Assembly (NCBI RefSeq): GCF_000729995.1
Contig: NZ_JNFG01000026.1
Span: 1-64,000 of the forward strand
Origin: Caballeronia sordidicola
Lineage (GTDB): Bacteria > Pseudomonadota > Gammaproteobacteria > Burkholderiales > Burkholderiaceae
Direction of reading: 5' to 3'
Length of the DNA: 64,000 nucleotides
The position numbers and the translations under genes are program-made. Each line of letters starts with the position of its first letter. Position 1 is the stretch's first letter. Of this stretch, positions 24,522 to 34,447 are shown in pieces. Under the pieces are notes generated by a model that did no database searches, had not been told where the DNA came from, and saw nothing but the letters and a program-made list of their open reading frames with translations.

Positions 24522-25943
24522 GTGAAACCAGCCAACTTCCGCATCACCGCCGCCGTTGTAGCCAGCGCGCTTTTTATGCAAAACATGGACGGTACGATCG
24601 TCGCGACGGCCCTGCCCGCCATGGCGCGCGACTTGGGCGTCGATCCGGTCCATCTGAGTAGCGCCATTACTGCTTACCTCGTTGCGCTGACGGTGTTCAT
24701 TCCGGCTAGCGGATGGGTTGCCGACCGCTTCGGTGCAAAGCGCGTCTTCATGTGGGCAATCGCAACCTTCACGCTGGCCTCGCTTGCTTGTGCCGCGGCC
24801 GCGAACCTCCCGCAGCTGATTGCTGCGCGCATCGTGCAGGGAATCGGCGGGGCCATGATGGTGCCTGTCGGACGTCTGATCCTTTTCCGCGGCGTCAAAC
24901 GTGAGGAGCTGTTGCAGGCCACGACCTGGCTCACCATGCCTGCTCTCATCGGCCCGTTGATGGGTCCGCCATTGGGTGGCTTTCTCACCGATACCCTCTC
25001 GTGGCGCAGCATCTTCTGGGTCAACGTGCCTGTCGGCATAGTGGGCTTGCTGCTGACGTGGCGCTTGCTTCCGGCCGCGCCGCCCGAACATCATGCGCCG
25101 CCCGACGTGCGCGGAATGATGTTGATAGGCGCTTCGCTGACGCTGTTCATGACCGGCATCGAATGCGCGGGTCGCGGGGTCCTGCCGCCGTTTGCGTCGC
25201 CGGCATGCGTCGCTGCGGGGGTGCTGATGTTCTGGATGGCCGTCAGGCACTGCCACCGCGTGGATGATCCGGCTGTCGATTTCTCGCTGCTCGCGATTCC
25301 GACCTTTCATGCTGCGACCATTGCGGGGAGCTTGTTTCGAGCCGGTGCGGGCGCGCTGCCCTTTCTCGTGCCGCTGACGTTACAAACCGGCTTTGGCTAT
25401 AGCGCTTCCGCAAGTGGCCTTGTCACGTTCGCTAGCGCGCTAGGATCGTTTTGCATGCGGCCCATGACCTCGCTTGCACTAAGACGTTTTTCCGTCCGGA
25501 CCGTGTTGTGCGCTGGCAGCGTTTCGTTTGCCGCCGTGCTCGTGGTGTGCTCTTTCATGTCGCAGAACTGGCCCGCTAGCGCCATCTTCCTGTTGCTGCT
25601 TGTGGGCGGATTATCGCGTTCGCTTAGCTTCGCCACCATGGGCGCACTCGCTTTTGCCGATGTGCCCAAGCCCAAGCTGGCTGCCGCCACTTCATTCCAG
25701 GGCACCGCTCAGCAATTGATGAAAGCAGTCGGTGTGACGGTCGCGGCAGGGACCATTCAGGTCACCATGATCGTGGCTCCCGGCGCGCACGCTGAACGGT
25801 GGCAGTTGGCTTCTGCGTTTATTGTTACCGCGCTTGTCGTGATTACTTCTTACCCGATGTTCATGCGGATGCCCGCCGAAGCAGGAGCGGGGATTTCTGC
25901 TTCGCGAGGGTCCGCACGCGGGCGCGCCAGCGAGGTCAAGTGA
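24522..25943 (+). CDS. MFS transporter, DHA2 (drug:H+ antiporter) type
   Basis: The 473-residue inner-membrane protein has the DHA2 N-terminal motif (QNMDGTIVATALPAMARDL), the MFS loop motif GWVADRFGAKRVF and the antiporter-like motif C region GPLMGPPLGG. Up to 14 helices are expected for the family. It probably exports toxic compounds with proton exchange; the substrate is unknown. The frame opens with a GTG at 24522; there is no strong ribosome site, so the start is the least certain part. It is convergent with the deacylase gene, with only 19 bases between stops. Confidence 0.88.
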   Translation: MKPANFRITAAVVASALFMQNMDGTIVATALPAMARDLGVDPVHLSSAITAYLVALTVFIPASGWVADRFGAKRVFMWAIATFTLASLACAAAANLPQLIAARIVQGIGGAMMVPVGRLILFRGVKREELLQATTWLTMPALIGPLMGPPLGGFLTDTLSWRSIFWVNVPVGIVGLLLTWRLLPAAPPEHHAPPDVRGMMLIGASLTLFMTGIECAGRGVLPPFASPACVAAGVLMFWMAVRHCHRVDDPAVDFSLLAIPTFHAATIAGSLFRAGAGALPFLVPLTLQTGFGYSASASGLVTFASALGSFCMRPMTSLALRRFSVRTVLCAGSVSFAAVLVVCSFMSQNWPASAIFLLLLVGGLSRSLSFATMGALAFADVPKPKLAAATSFQGTAQQLMKAVGVTVAAGTIQVTMIVAPGAHAERWQLASAFIVTALVVITSYPMFMRMPAEAGAGISASRGSARGRASEVK

Positions 25944-25962
25944 CGCTATCAAGTGACGCTGA

Positions 25963-27084
25963 TCAAGCGCCGATCAACACCCCGGTCCTGAACGGGACCG
26001 CGCCGGTTACACGGCCCATCGGTGCGCCGGCGATAACAAAGCGGATCGCCCGGCGCATATAAAAGACGCCGTCGTTTTTCGTCGTGAGCGTGGTTACCTC
26101 GTCCGTGATCGGATCGACGATATCGAAGACCGGGTCACCCGCTTTCAGATGTGCCCCAACTTGTGCGCGATACACCACCACACCGCTTGCGGGCGCGATG
26201 AACTGCTCGCTGCCGGCTAATGGCGTCGCAGGATGGTTGAGCGGTGGCATCTCGCGCGCTTCGCCTTCGATCACTCCCCGATACGTCAGGTAGTCGACAA
26301 TCGCGTCCGCGTCCTGCTCCGCGAACTCATAGGACACGTCGCGCTGGCCGCGATGCTCGACCGTCAGTGCAACGTTGGGCGCGGCGAGCGGCGTGCCCTC
26401 GCCCAGAAGCGCACGGACGTCGTTCCAGAGTTGCGTATGAACCTCGTCGAATGACTGGCCGCCCGAGTCCGCACAGAGCAGTACACCGCTTGCGCCCAGG
26501 TAACGCGCGAGCGGCTCGACCGCCGGCCAGCTCGCAGGGCTCGTGTACAGGTGCATGGTGGCCTCCAACGAACAGTGCAGGTCGAGGATGACGTCGGCAT
26601 CGGCTGCCATGATCAGCATCTCGCGGCGCAAGGACTCAAACTCGTTCTTCGGCTTGACCTCGGCGAGCATGTCGCATACAGCACGCCGCAACAACCGCGT
26701 GTTGGCGTCGGCGTCCTGCGTCCACTGGCTGCCAATATGCTCGACCAAAGCAGCGGCGGTGGGCAGCGGGAAGCTGCGATTGAAGTTGTGGCCGCTATTC
26801 AACTCGAAGCGCCCAAGGAACTGCCCGAGCACATGCTGCGAGAGTCCGATCGGGTTTGCGACCGGCACCAGGATCACTTCGCCGCGAATCCGTCCCGCCT
26901 TTTCCAGTTCGATCAGCCGTTGCTTCAGGCGCCACGCGGTCAGCATCGCGGGAATTTCGTCCGCGTGCAGCGACGCTTGTATGTAGATCTTCTCGCCCTT
27001 TCCCGGCGTGCCAAAGTGAAAGCTGACGAACTCGCGGCGCGTGCCGATGGACGTGGAAACCAGCGGCGTGTTTTGGATGTGCAT
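25963..27084 (-). CDS. Succinylglutamate desuccinylase/aspartoacylase family metallohydrolase
   Basis: The 373-residue protein belongs to the M14-like AstE/AspA group. The zinc-binding HxxE appears in ASLHADEIPA, a later zinc His in DLHCSLEA, and the C-terminal beta barrel-like part includes PASGVVVYRAQVGAHLKAGDPVFDI. It probably removes an acyl group from an N-acyl amino acid in the cytoplasm. It is on the same strand 21 bases after an amino-acid-type binding-protein gene and is likely co-expressed with it, which hints that an acylated amino acid is imported and then hydrolysed. Confidence 0.86.
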   Translation of the reverse strand: MHIQNTPLVSTSIGTRREFVSFHFGTPGKGEKIYIQASLHADEIPAMLTAWRLKQRLIELEKAGRIRGEVILVPVANPIGLSQHVLGQFLGRFELNSGHNFNRSFPLPTAAALVEHIGSQWTQDADANTRLLRRAVCDMLAEVKPKNEFESLRREMLIMAADADVILDLHCSLEATMHLYTSPASWPAVEPLARYLGASGVLLCADSGGQSFDEVHTQLWNDVRALLGEGTPLAAPNVALTVEHRGQRDVSYEFAEQDADAIVDYLTYRGVIEGEAREMPPLNHPATPLAGSEQFIAPASGVVVYRAQVGAHLKAGDPVFDIVDPITDEVTTLTTKNDGVFYMRRAIRFVIAGAPMGRVTGAVPFRTGVLIGA

Positions 27085-27105
27085 CGAATGCTCCTGAAAA
27101 TCCTG

Positions 27106-27885
27106 TTAGTTGCCGTAGACGTCGAAGTCGAAATACTTGTGGGCAATCTTTTGGTACGTGCCGTCTGCACGCATGCCGGCAATCGCGCTATCGATACTTG
27201 CCTTGAGCGCAGCGTCGTCCTTGCGCAGGCCGATGCCCGTGCCGTGGTCACCCATCTCAAGCGGTCCGCCGACAAACCCGAATCCCTTGCCTCGCGGTGT
27301 CTTCAGGAAGCCGTTATCCGCTTCCACCGACCCCAGCAGCGCCGCGTCCAGCCGGCCCGCCATCAGGTCTTCAAAAACGCCTTCCTGACTTTGATACGCG
27401 ACCACTTCCACGCCACCCGACTGCCAGTTCTTCTGCGCATACGTTTCGAACTGCGTGCCGCTCTGTACCCCAATGCGCTTGCCGCGCAGACCTTCCGCGC
27501 TGACGGTTAGCGGAGTGCCGGTCTTCGCGATCAAACGGGACTTGAACTGGAACAGCTTGGTCGAAAACGCGATCTGCTGCATGCGCTTTTCTGTGATCGC
27601 CATCGACGAGATGATCGCGTCGATCTTGCGTGCCTGCAGCGCCGGGATCATGCCGGAAAACTCCATCTCGACCCATTGGCAATGCATCGCGATGCGGCGG
27701 CAAATCTCGTTGGCGAGATCGACGTCAAAACCGGTCACGGTGCCGTCCGGCATTTTTACGTCCATTGGCGGATACGTCGGATCAATGCCGAGGCGCAATA
27801 CGTTCGCGTCTTTCGCGAAGGCAGGCGTGGAGACGGTTACGGCCGCAATCACGGCGGCGGCCAGCAATGAGGAGAGAGTTTTCAT
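27106..27885 (-). CDS. Periplasmic amino-acid-type ABC binding protein (family 3)
   Basis: The 259-residue protein has a signal peptide (cleavage near AFA-KDA, residue 24). It also has the family 3 solute-binding fold: LRLGIDPTYPPMDV, FDVDLANEICRR, and GKRIGVQSGTQFETYAQ at the second lobe. Proteins of this kind bind basic or other polar amino acids for ABC import. No permease or ATPase gene is adjacent, so it must use a transporter encoded elsewhere. It is the first gene of a two-gene unit with the deacylase and is divergent from a LysR gene. Confidence 0.9.
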   Translation of the reverse strand: MKTLSSLLAAAVIAAVTVSTPAFAKDANVLRLGIDPTYPPMDVKMPDGTVTGFDVDLANEICRRIAMHCQWVEMEFSGMIPALQARKIDAIISSMAITEKRMQQIAFSTKLFQFKSRLIAKTGTPLTVSAEGLRGKRIGVQSGTQFETYAQKNWQSGGVEVVAYQSQEGVFEDLMAGRLDAALLGSVEADNGFLKTPRGKGFGFVGGPLEMGDHGTGIGLRKDDAALKASIDSAIAGMRADGTYQKIAHKYFDFDVYGN

Positions 27886-28017
27886 CGGCGCTTACTCAGT
27901 GGTCAAGACGCGGTGGTCAAGACGGTGATGGGGACGACACGCCTGCATGGTACGAGTGCAAAATGCCACCAAACAGGGCCGATTTACTTATCATGATCAC
28001 TTTTACCTATCACCCGG

Positions 28018-28995
28018 GTGGAAATTGTGGACCTGACCTTGACGCAACTTCGCGTGTTCGTGGCTGTTGCTGAAGCCGGCAGCCTCAGGGCGGCGGCGCG
28101 CAGCCTTGGCATTGCACAAAGCGGCGTGACGCAACAGTTGAGGAAACTCGAGACCAGCGCGGGCGGCCCCCTGTTCGAACGCGGGCATCGCGGCGCGCGC
28201 CTGACCTCGGTTGGGGAGCGCTTGCGGATTCGCGCCGACGTGATCCTCGGCGAATGCGTTCGAACCGAAAACGAAATGCGCCAGTTACGCGGTGAGTTGA
28301 CCGGCCAGGTCTCGCTCGGCGCAGCGGCTGAGGCCATGATGCGATTATTTCCCGCGCTGCTCGCGAGTTTTCGCGAGCGCTGTCCTCGTATTGACGTTCA
28401 CCTGACCAGCGCCACGTCGAGGGTCCTGACGGCCTGGGTGCGCGACGGCAGCCTGGACTTCGCGTTGGCGCTGGTATCGAACGAAGCGGATATTCATGAT
28501 CTGGACGCGACCACGCTGTTTGAATCGCCCGTCACCGTCATCGCACGGCGTGGTCATCCGCTAGGCCGCGCGCGATCGCTGCGGGCGTTGCAGGATTGCG
28601 AGTGGGTCAGTACGCGGCCGCGCCATGCAGGTGATGTCGCGAACCGTTTGTCCACGTTGTTCGAAGACGCGGGGCTTGAACCGCCGCGTATCGCGGCCAC
28701 GACCGAGGCGGTATTCGATACGCTGCATTGCGTGGCGAACAGCGATTATCTGTCGCTCGAACCCGTGCGTCTCGCGGCACATCCGTTCTTCAGGGACCAT
28801 GTGGAGGTGGTCCCGATCAAAGAACAGGCTTTGAGTACGCGTGTGTGCCTGCTGCGCCGCGCGGGCGTGCCGTTGACTCCGGTGGCGCAGGAGCTGGCGT
28901 CCATGGCTGTATCGTTTGCGAGGATGCTGCCCGGGACAGGCGGAACTGGCGTCAGTGGTGTGACCTCCGTGACAGACAAGGTGCGTAGTCAATGA
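28018..28995 (+). CDS. LysR-family transcriptional regulator
   Basis: The 325-residue protein has an N-terminal winged helix (LRAAARSLGIAQSGVTQQLRKLE) and a LysR effector domain. The start is a GTG, at 28018 or 28027 (three codons apart); both are close to the divergent promoter. It is divergent from the binding-protein/deacylase unit across 132 bases and is probably its regulator. The inducer is unknown. Confidence 0.88.
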   Translation: MEIVDLTLTQLRVFVAVAEAGSLRAAARSLGIAQSGVTQQLRKLETSAGGPLFERGHRGARLTSVGERLRIRADVILGECVRTENEMRQLRGELTGQVSLGAAAEAMMRLFPALLASFRERCPRIDVHLTSATSRVLTAWVRDGSLDFALALVSNEADIHDLDATTLFESPVTVIARRGHPLGRARSLRALQDCEWVSTRPRHAGDVANRLSTLFEDAGLEPPRIAATTEAVFDTLHCVANSDYLSLEPVRLAAHPFFRDHVEVVPIKEQALSTRVCLLRRAGVPLTPVAQELASMAVSFARMLPGTGGTGVSGVTSVTDKVRSQ

Positions 28996-29111
28996 CACTC
29001 TGACACTCGATTTACCATCACGCCCGGACGGCCCCGCGCCGTTCTTCAGGTCCGTTCCGACCGGCTATCATGTTGGCCTGGGCAACGCTTCAAGCTTTGG
29101 GAAATACGGTC

Positions 29112-29699
29112 ATGACAAGAAAGAAACCTGCGGACAGCGCGCCTCGCGAAACCGCTGCAATCCTGCGTCACTGGCACGACGCGGTACCCAACGACCGGCT
29201 GGCCCACCTCGTGAAGGACGCCGCGCGTTCGCTGGTGCGCGCGCTGCAGATGCGGCTTGCAGAGCACACCGTGTCGTACGGGCACTGGACGTTCCTGCGA
29301 ATCCTGTGGGAGACGGATGGCTTGACGCAGCGCGAGCTGAGCACGCAGGCGGGGGTGATGGAGCCAACGACCTTTGCCGCGGTCAAGGCTATGGAGGCGC
29401 TGGGTTATGTCGAGCGTCAGCAGATGCCGGACAACAAGAAAAACGTGCACGTGTTCCTCACGGCCGAGGGCCGGGCGCTGAAAGAAAAGCTCGTGCCGCT
29501 CGCCGAGGAAGTCAACGAGGTCGGCGCGGTGGGCTTAAGCGAGCACGACATCAAGACCGCACGCAAGGTGTTGCTGGCACTGATTGAAAACCTGGCCGAC
29601 GATGAACTGGGGTCAACGAACCCAATGCGCCGCGTGCCTTCTACGCGGGAGTTGGGACGAATTATTGCGGAGCGTGGGGATACGGTAGAGGACAGGTGA
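29112..29699 (+). CDS. MarR-family transcriptional regulator
   Basis: The 195-residue protein has the MarR winged helix: GHWTFLRILWETDGLTQRELSTQAGVMEPTTFAAVKAMEALGYVER with the basic wing following at RQQMPDNKKNVHVFLT (quoted here in outline). The start at 29112 was preferred to an upstream in-frame start at 29070. It is convergent with the aldo/keto reductase gene and follows the LysR gene in the same direction. MarR proteins usually sense small aromatic or oxidising molecules; the target is not evident. Confidence 0.88.
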   Translation: MTRKKPADSAPRETAAILRHWHDAVPNDRLAHLVKDAARSLVRALQMRLAEHTVSYGHWTFLRILWETDGLTQRELSTQAGVMEPTTFAAVKAMEALGYVERQQMPDNKKNVHVFLTAEGRALKEKLVPLAEEVNEVGAVGLSEHDIKTARKVLLALIENLADDELGSTNPMRRVPSTRELGRIIAERGDTVEDR

Positions 29700-29739
29700 C
29701 GCTGACGATGCAATAGCATCCCTCGCCCTCTCCTCCTCT

Positions 29740-30765
29740 CTACACCGGTGACGGATTGCGATCCGCGAATCCGCGTTGATGCCAGTACGGATACGGCAGC
29801 GGCAACGTGCTCGCTTTATCCAGCGCCGCAATCTGCTGCGCACTCAACGACCACCCCACACTGCCCAGGTTCTCGCGGAACTGCTTCTCGTCGCGAGCGC
29901 CCACAATCACGTTCGCGACTGTCGGCCGCTGCAGCAGCCAGTTCAACGCAATCTGCGGCACGCTTTTTCCCGTTTCCCTGGCCACGGCATCCAGTGCGTC
30001 CACAATGCCGTACACATATTCGTCGGCAACCGGCGGTCCCATATCCGCCGTCTTGTGCAAACGGCTGTTCTCCGGCAACGGGCTGCCGCGACGGATCTTG
30101 CCTGTCAGGCGCCCCCACCCCAGCGGACTCCACACAATGGTCGAGACCTTCTGGTCCAGTCCCAGCGGCATGAGTTCATGCTCGAAATCGCGGCCGGTCA
30201 GCGAGTAATACGCCTGATGCACCGAATGCCGCGCGAGGCCTTCGCGGTCGGACACCGCCAGCGATTTCATCAAGTGCCAGCCGGAAAAATTCGAGCAGCC
30301 GATCATGCGGATCTTGCCCGCGCGCACGAAGTCGTCGAGCGTGCGCAAGGTTTCTTCCACGCGTGTCAGTGCGTCGAAACCGTGCAGTTGATAGATATCG
30401 ATGTAGTCGGTGTTCAGGCGCTTCAGGCTGCCATTGATAGCTTCCGTCAAGTGATGCCGAGTCGAGCCGACGCTGTTCACGTCCGAGCCGAACTGAAACG
30501 TTCCTTTCGTCGATACGATCACCTTCGAGCGGCGTCCGGCGATTGCCTTGCCGAGTATCTCCTCCGCCATGCCATCGGAATAGATGTCGGCGCTGTCGAA
30601 CATCGAGACGCCCGCCTCCAGCGCAATGTCAACCAGGCTGCGCGCGCCGTCGGCATCGGTGCTGCCCCATGCCTTGAAGAAATCGTTGCTGCCGCCGAAC
30701 GTGGCGGTGCCCAGACTCAGCACGGGCACCTTGAATCCTGTCTCGCCCAATAAGCGATATTCCAT
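29740..30765 (-). CDS. Aldo/keto reductase
   Basis: The 341-residue protein has the NADP-dependent AKR barrel with the catalytic tetrad visible: Asp and Tyr in FDSADIYSDG, Lys in IVSTKG, and His in YQLHGFD. CSNFSGW and the C-terminal NVIVGARDEKQ segment bind the cofactor. It reduces aldehydes or ketones in the cytoplasm. The ATG at 30765 has AAAGGAG upstream; the longer frame to 30858 is not used. It is monocistronic as far as can be seen. Confidence 0.92.
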   Translation of the reverse strand: MEYRLLGETGFKVPVLSLGTATFGGSNDFFKAWGSTDADGARSLVDIALEAGVSMFDSADIYSDGMAEEILGKAIAGRRSKVIVSTKGTFQFGSDVNSVGSTRHHLTEAINGSLKRLNTDYIDIYQLHGFDALTRVEETLRTLDDFVRAGKIRMIGCSNFSGWHLMKSLAVSDREGLARHSVHQAYYSLTGRDFEHELMPLGLDQKVSTIVWSPLGWGRLTGKIRRGSPLPENSRLHKTADMGPPVADEYVYGIVDALDAVARETGKSVPQIALNWLLQRPTVANVIVGARDEKQFRENLGSVGWSLSAQQIAALDKASTLPLPYPYWHQRGFADRNPSPV

Positions 30766-30930
30766 GTCCACTCCTTTCCATTGAAAGCCAATGAGCTGCT
30801 CCCGCGCAGGCGACACGGGCAGGCGGCTTCGTTGATGTATCGGCCATGCAGTGGGCATATTAAGAGATCGTTGAAAATCGTGCTTGGGTGCCCGGCAGCG
30901 CCAGCCGGTTCAACGCTCAAGCAACAGCGA

Positions 30931-31725
30931 TTACAGCCCCCGGATCACATCCAGCGCCACGCCCACCATGTTCTTCACCACCACCTGAACCTGACTGGCT
31001 GCTTCAGGCGCGTAGTCGAACGGTTCCGTCTCATGCATGTAGGTCGACTGGCACATTTCCAGTTGTATCGCGTGAACGCCAGTCTCAGGCGTTCCATAGT
31101 GACGCGTGTTGTAGCCGCCCTTGAAACGGCCGTTGGCGATCCACGTATAAGCGCTCTGCGCAGCGGCATCGGTAACCGCTTGCAACGCGCCCGGCGCCGC
31201 CGTGCGCCCATCCTGCGTACCGATATTCAGATCGGGAAGCTTGCCCTCGAACAGACGCGGCAACACGCTTGCAATCGAATGCGCTTCCCACAACAACACG
31301 TTCGGATGCGCTGCCCGCAACCGTGCAAGTTCTGCCTCAAGCACGTCGTGATACGGCTGCCAGTAGGTCACTACGCGCCGCGCTTTCTCGGCAGCATCGG
31401 GCCCCACGCCATCGCGATACAGCGGCATGCCCCGGAAGGTTTCGCCCGGGCACAGGCCCGTTGTCGTCTGGCCGGGGTAGAGACTTTCATCGTTCGATGG
31501 ACGGTTCAGGTCGATCACATAACGCGAGATGCGAGCGCCCAGAATTGTCGCGCCTATCTCGCGGGCGAAGTCATACAGGCGGTCGAGATGCCAGTCGGTG
31601 TCCGCCACGGTTAGCGCTATGTCCGTGTACAACGGCCGCAAGCTCTCGGGAATTTCAGTGCCGACGTGCGGGATTGAAATAAGCAGTGGCGCATCGCCGC
31701 GATGCAAGGTGTAGAGATCGGTCAT
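30931..31725 (-). CDS. hutG: N-formylglutamate deformylase
   Basis: The 264-residue protein matches the N-formylglutamate amidohydrolase family: LLISIPHVGTEIP with a metal-binding His, DTDWHLDRLYDFA, RYVIDLNRPSND, LWEAHSIASVLPRLFEG and a late VHAIQLEMCQSTYM. The enzyme makes glutamate and formate from N-formylglutamate at the end of one histidine degradation route. The other hut genes are not in this window, so it may be detached from the main operon or serve another formyl-amino acid. A LysR gene lies upstream on the same strand. Confidence 0.9.
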   Translation of the reverse strand: MTDLYTLHRGDAPLLISIPHVGTEIPESLRPLYTDIALTVADTDWHLDRLYDFAREIGATILGARISRYVIDLNRPSNDESLYPGQTTTGLCPGETFRGMPLYRDGVGPDAAEKARRVVTYWQPYHDVLEAELARLRAAHPNVLLWEAHSIASVLPRLFEGKLPDLNIGTQDGRTAAPGALQAVTDAAAQSAYTWIANGRFKGGYNTRHYGTPETGVHAIQLEMCQSTYMHETEPFDYAPEAASQVQVVVKNMVGVALDVIRGL

Positions 31726-31795
31726 GATGGATTCCGGGCGAAGTAAGCGTACGAAAAGGGGTAGAGAAAGAGGTCAATAGGCAAGTCGATAAGCG

Positions 31796-32761
31796 TTATT
31801 GGATCGCATCGTCCGGCAGGTTGGGTAGCGCTTGCTGAAGCGCCGGGCGAATGCGCTGGTCGAGCACACCACGCGTCAAGGAGATCAGTTCGGCCGCAAA
31901 ACCATCCCATTCGCTCTCACGGTGCAGCAGGAAAAAATCGCGGCGTGCAAGGCCGCCTGGCGGCAGCGGCAACACCTCGATTTCCTCCAGATAATGGCGC
32001 GCCTGCCACAAGCAAAGTGGCGTGGAGATGGCGAAACCAAGACCCGCGGCAACGAGGCTGAGCAGGGGATCGGTAGCGTCGAATTCATAACGCCGCGGGC
32101 TGTCGATACCGAGGTGCCGCGCAAAACGCTCGACCTGCTGGCCAATCACCGAGCGCCCCGTATAACGAATCAAAGGAAGATTGCTGGCGAGCATACGCCA
32201 GTCCGCCGCGGGTCGCGACGCGAGGAAGCGCCGCGATGCAACCGCCACGAATGCCTCGGAGAACAAGGGAATCTCCACAATACGCGGGTCCGAAATGACA
32301 GTCTGGGTGCATACGGCCAGATCGATCTCGCGATCGTGCAACTGCTTGGTCAACCCGGGCGTCAATCCCGACCACAACGCAATCTGCCGCGACGAACCCG
32401 AGAGCGCTCGAATCAGTTCGGGACCGATCGTGGCCGCGAACGAGTCCACGCAACCCAGCCGAACCGACGCGTTGCCTGCACCGGATACCTCGTCGATGCG
32501 GGCACTCACCCGTTGCGCGTGATCGAGCAAGGGCGAGGCGAGTTCGAGCAAGGCTCGCCCTGCGCTGTTGGCCCGCGGCGGGCGGCTGTCCCGATCGAAC
32601 AGGCTTGTACCCTGCTCGCGTTCGAGCGCGGATACAGCCTGGCTAATCGCGCTCTGGCTCACGCCGAGCTGCTTTGCAGCGGCAGTCATCGAGCCTGTAT
32701 CGCAGACGGCAACGAATGCCTGCAACGCACGCAGGTCAATCGGGTGATGCGGTCGTCTCAT
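31796..32761 (-). CDS. LysR-family transcriptional regulator
   Basis: The 321-residue protein has an N-terminal helix-turn-helix (MTAAAKQLGVSQSAISQAVSALE) and a LysR ligand-binding domain. The start at 32761 begins just before the winged helix; a longer frame reaching 32878 would add an unrelated segment. It lies 70 bases upstream of hutG on the same strand and may be cotranscribed with it. The inducer is unknown. Confidence 0.88.
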   Translation of the reverse strand: MRRPHHPIDLRALQAFVAVCDTGSMTAAAKQLGVSQSAISQAVSALEREQGTSLFDRDSRPPRANSAGRALLELASPLLDHAQRVSARIDEVSGAGNASVRLGCVDSFAATIGPELIRALSGSSRQIALWSGLTPGLTKQLHDREIDLAVCTQTVISDPRIVEIPLFSEAFVAVASRRFLASRPAADWRMLASNLPLIRYTGRSVIGQQVERFARHLGIDSPRRYEFDATDPLLSLVAAGLGFAISTPLCLWQARHYLEEIEVLPLPPGGLARRDFFLLHRESEWDGFAAELISLTRGVLDQRIRPALQQALPNLPDDAIQ

Positions 32762-32929
32762 GGGCGCTCCGGTTTGGCGCGGCGCTGCCTTAACAGGGTT
32801 CCCAGCATGCCCGTGCTGCCAGGCACCATGCGAAGCTGCAGCGTTTTCCGGCGATGTCCATAAGTTTGCCTTATGCAAAATATTCGCGGAAGTGCCTGAT
32901 GTGCCTCATGCGCCACGCGAAGTTCCGGC

Positions 32930-33784
32930 TTAACTCGCGCCTTCCGGAAAATCGGCGCCAATGGTCGTTTTCTCCCACGCATCGAAGTCATTGGTCAGCG
33001 AAGTGACTTTCTTGCGCGCCAGTTCAAGCGCGGCTTTGCCGAGCAACAGGCGCAACGGCGGGGTATCGGAGAGTGCCGCATCAATGATCGCCTGCGCCGC
33101 GCGCACCGGATCACCCGCCTGATTGCCGCTGCGCGCTTCGGTCTGCTTGCGGCGCTCGCCGGCGGTCGCCGCATAGTCATCGATGCGCGTAGCCGACTGC
33201 TTGATCGACGGCCCGGCCCAGTTGGTCCGGAACGGTCCGGGCTCAACCACGAGCACGTCGATGCCCAGCGGTTTCACTTCGATCGCCAGCGACTCCGAGA
33301 TCCCTTCCACCGCGTATTTGGTGCCGTGGTAGTAGCCCGTGGCTGCGAAGCTCGTGATCCCTCCTATCGACGAAATATTGACAATGAGGCCGCTTTTTTG
33401 CGCACGCATGATGGGCAGCACGGCCTTCGTCATGTCGACCAGGCCGAATACGTTGGTCTCGAACATGGCGCGTACAGCGTCGTCTTCGCCTTCTTCAATT
33501 GCCGCCAGATAACCGTAACCGGCGTTGTTCACGAGCGCATCGATACGGCCGAAATGCTTCTGCGACTTCGCGACAACATCGGCGATCTGCTTGCGCTCGG
33601 TCACGTCGAGTTGCAGCACCAGTGCGCGCTCCCCGTAGCCTTCGGCCAGATCCGCGAGCTTCGACGGGTCCCGTGCGGTCACCACGGCGCGCCATCCGCG
33701 CTCCAGCACAAGTTTGGCCAACTCACGGCCGAAGCCGGTCGAGCAGCCGGTGATGAGCCACACGGGGTTGTCTCGATTCATCAT
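32930..33784 (-). CDS. Short-chain dehydrogenase/reductase
   Basis: The 284-residue protein is a classical SDR: cofactor motif TGCSTGFG at the N-terminus, NNAG in LVNNAGYGYL, and the catalytic Ser in NISSIGG with YHGTKYA supplying Tyr and Lys. It is NAD(P)-dependent; substrate unknown. Two adjacent ATGs (33784 and 33781) can both be start; the first has AGGAG six bases upstream. It is followed by the LysR/hutG genes on the same strand after a gap. Confidence 0.9.
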   Translation of the reverse strand: MMNRDNPVWLITGCSTGFGRELAKLVLERGWRAVVTARDPSKLADLAEGYGERALVLQLDVTERKQIADVVAKSQKHFGRIDALVNNAGYGYLAAIEEGEDDAVRAMFETNVFGLVDMTKAVLPIMRAQKSGLIVNISSIGGITSFAATGYYHGTKYAVEGISESLAIEVKPLGIDVLVVEPGPFRTNWAGPSIKQSATRIDDYAATAGERRKQTEARSGNQAGDPVRAAQAIIDAALSDTPPLRLLLGKAALELARKKVTSLTNDFDAWEKTTIGADFPEGAS

Positions 33785-34447
33785 GGAAAGCTCCTGTTTG
33801 TAGATCGGAAAATCGGTTGTAGTGGTGCACGGGAAATGAGGGGCCGTTGGAGCCGAAGCGTGAGGATGCATCGCCGGAAGCCTACGGGGACCCTACGCGC
33901 GCGGAAATCCCGCTAAAGCTTACTCGCGATACGCAAATGCAGCACAACCCGGCCGGGTCGATGCGCTTGAGGTCATAGCTTTCGCATGCACGATTCTGCC
34001 GGCGGCAAGCGCCTTCAGTCGAGTTTATAGCCGGACGTTAAAACCAGCTCAGGTCGAATCTGATTTTAGTTTTATTAGTTTTCGTCCAAGGGCGGCCGCG
34101 CATTTCAGCTTTGCCGATGCGCATGAAATCAAGCGGAGCGATAAAAGACGGTCAAGCTTACTGTTAATTGCAAAACCACGGTAGCTCTTGCCGTTTTACA
34201 GAGGCTTAGCAAACTGCGTTGGATCTTCGCCTCATCCACCGCGACTGCCTTCTGCTGTTTGTCATTGCCGGTAATCCGAGCCCCAGTGGCGGGCAAGCCG
34301 GCGCCGTCGGATAACGAACCGGCTGCCAATTCGGATTCCAGGCAGGATTCGCTTGAGCCAGGTCCATTCGACGCGCTGCCCGTGGAACGTCTCCTCAACG
34401 GAAAGAGCGACGAGTCCGTGCCCTGAGCTAAGGGTTCAGGGACACAC
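33785..34447. other. Intergenic region before the Yej transporter cluster
   Basis: These 663 bases contain no gene that I can support. A short leftward open frame at 34129-34398 (89 codons) has no recognisable features and a Ser-rich, low-complexity composition, so I do not call it. The 34000-34150 stretch is more AT-rich than its surroundings. Confidence 0.5.

Noticed and set aside
34129..34398. An 89-codon leftward frame before the Yej cluster
   Set aside because: Low-complexity Ser/Ala/Gly composition, no ribosome site and no features.
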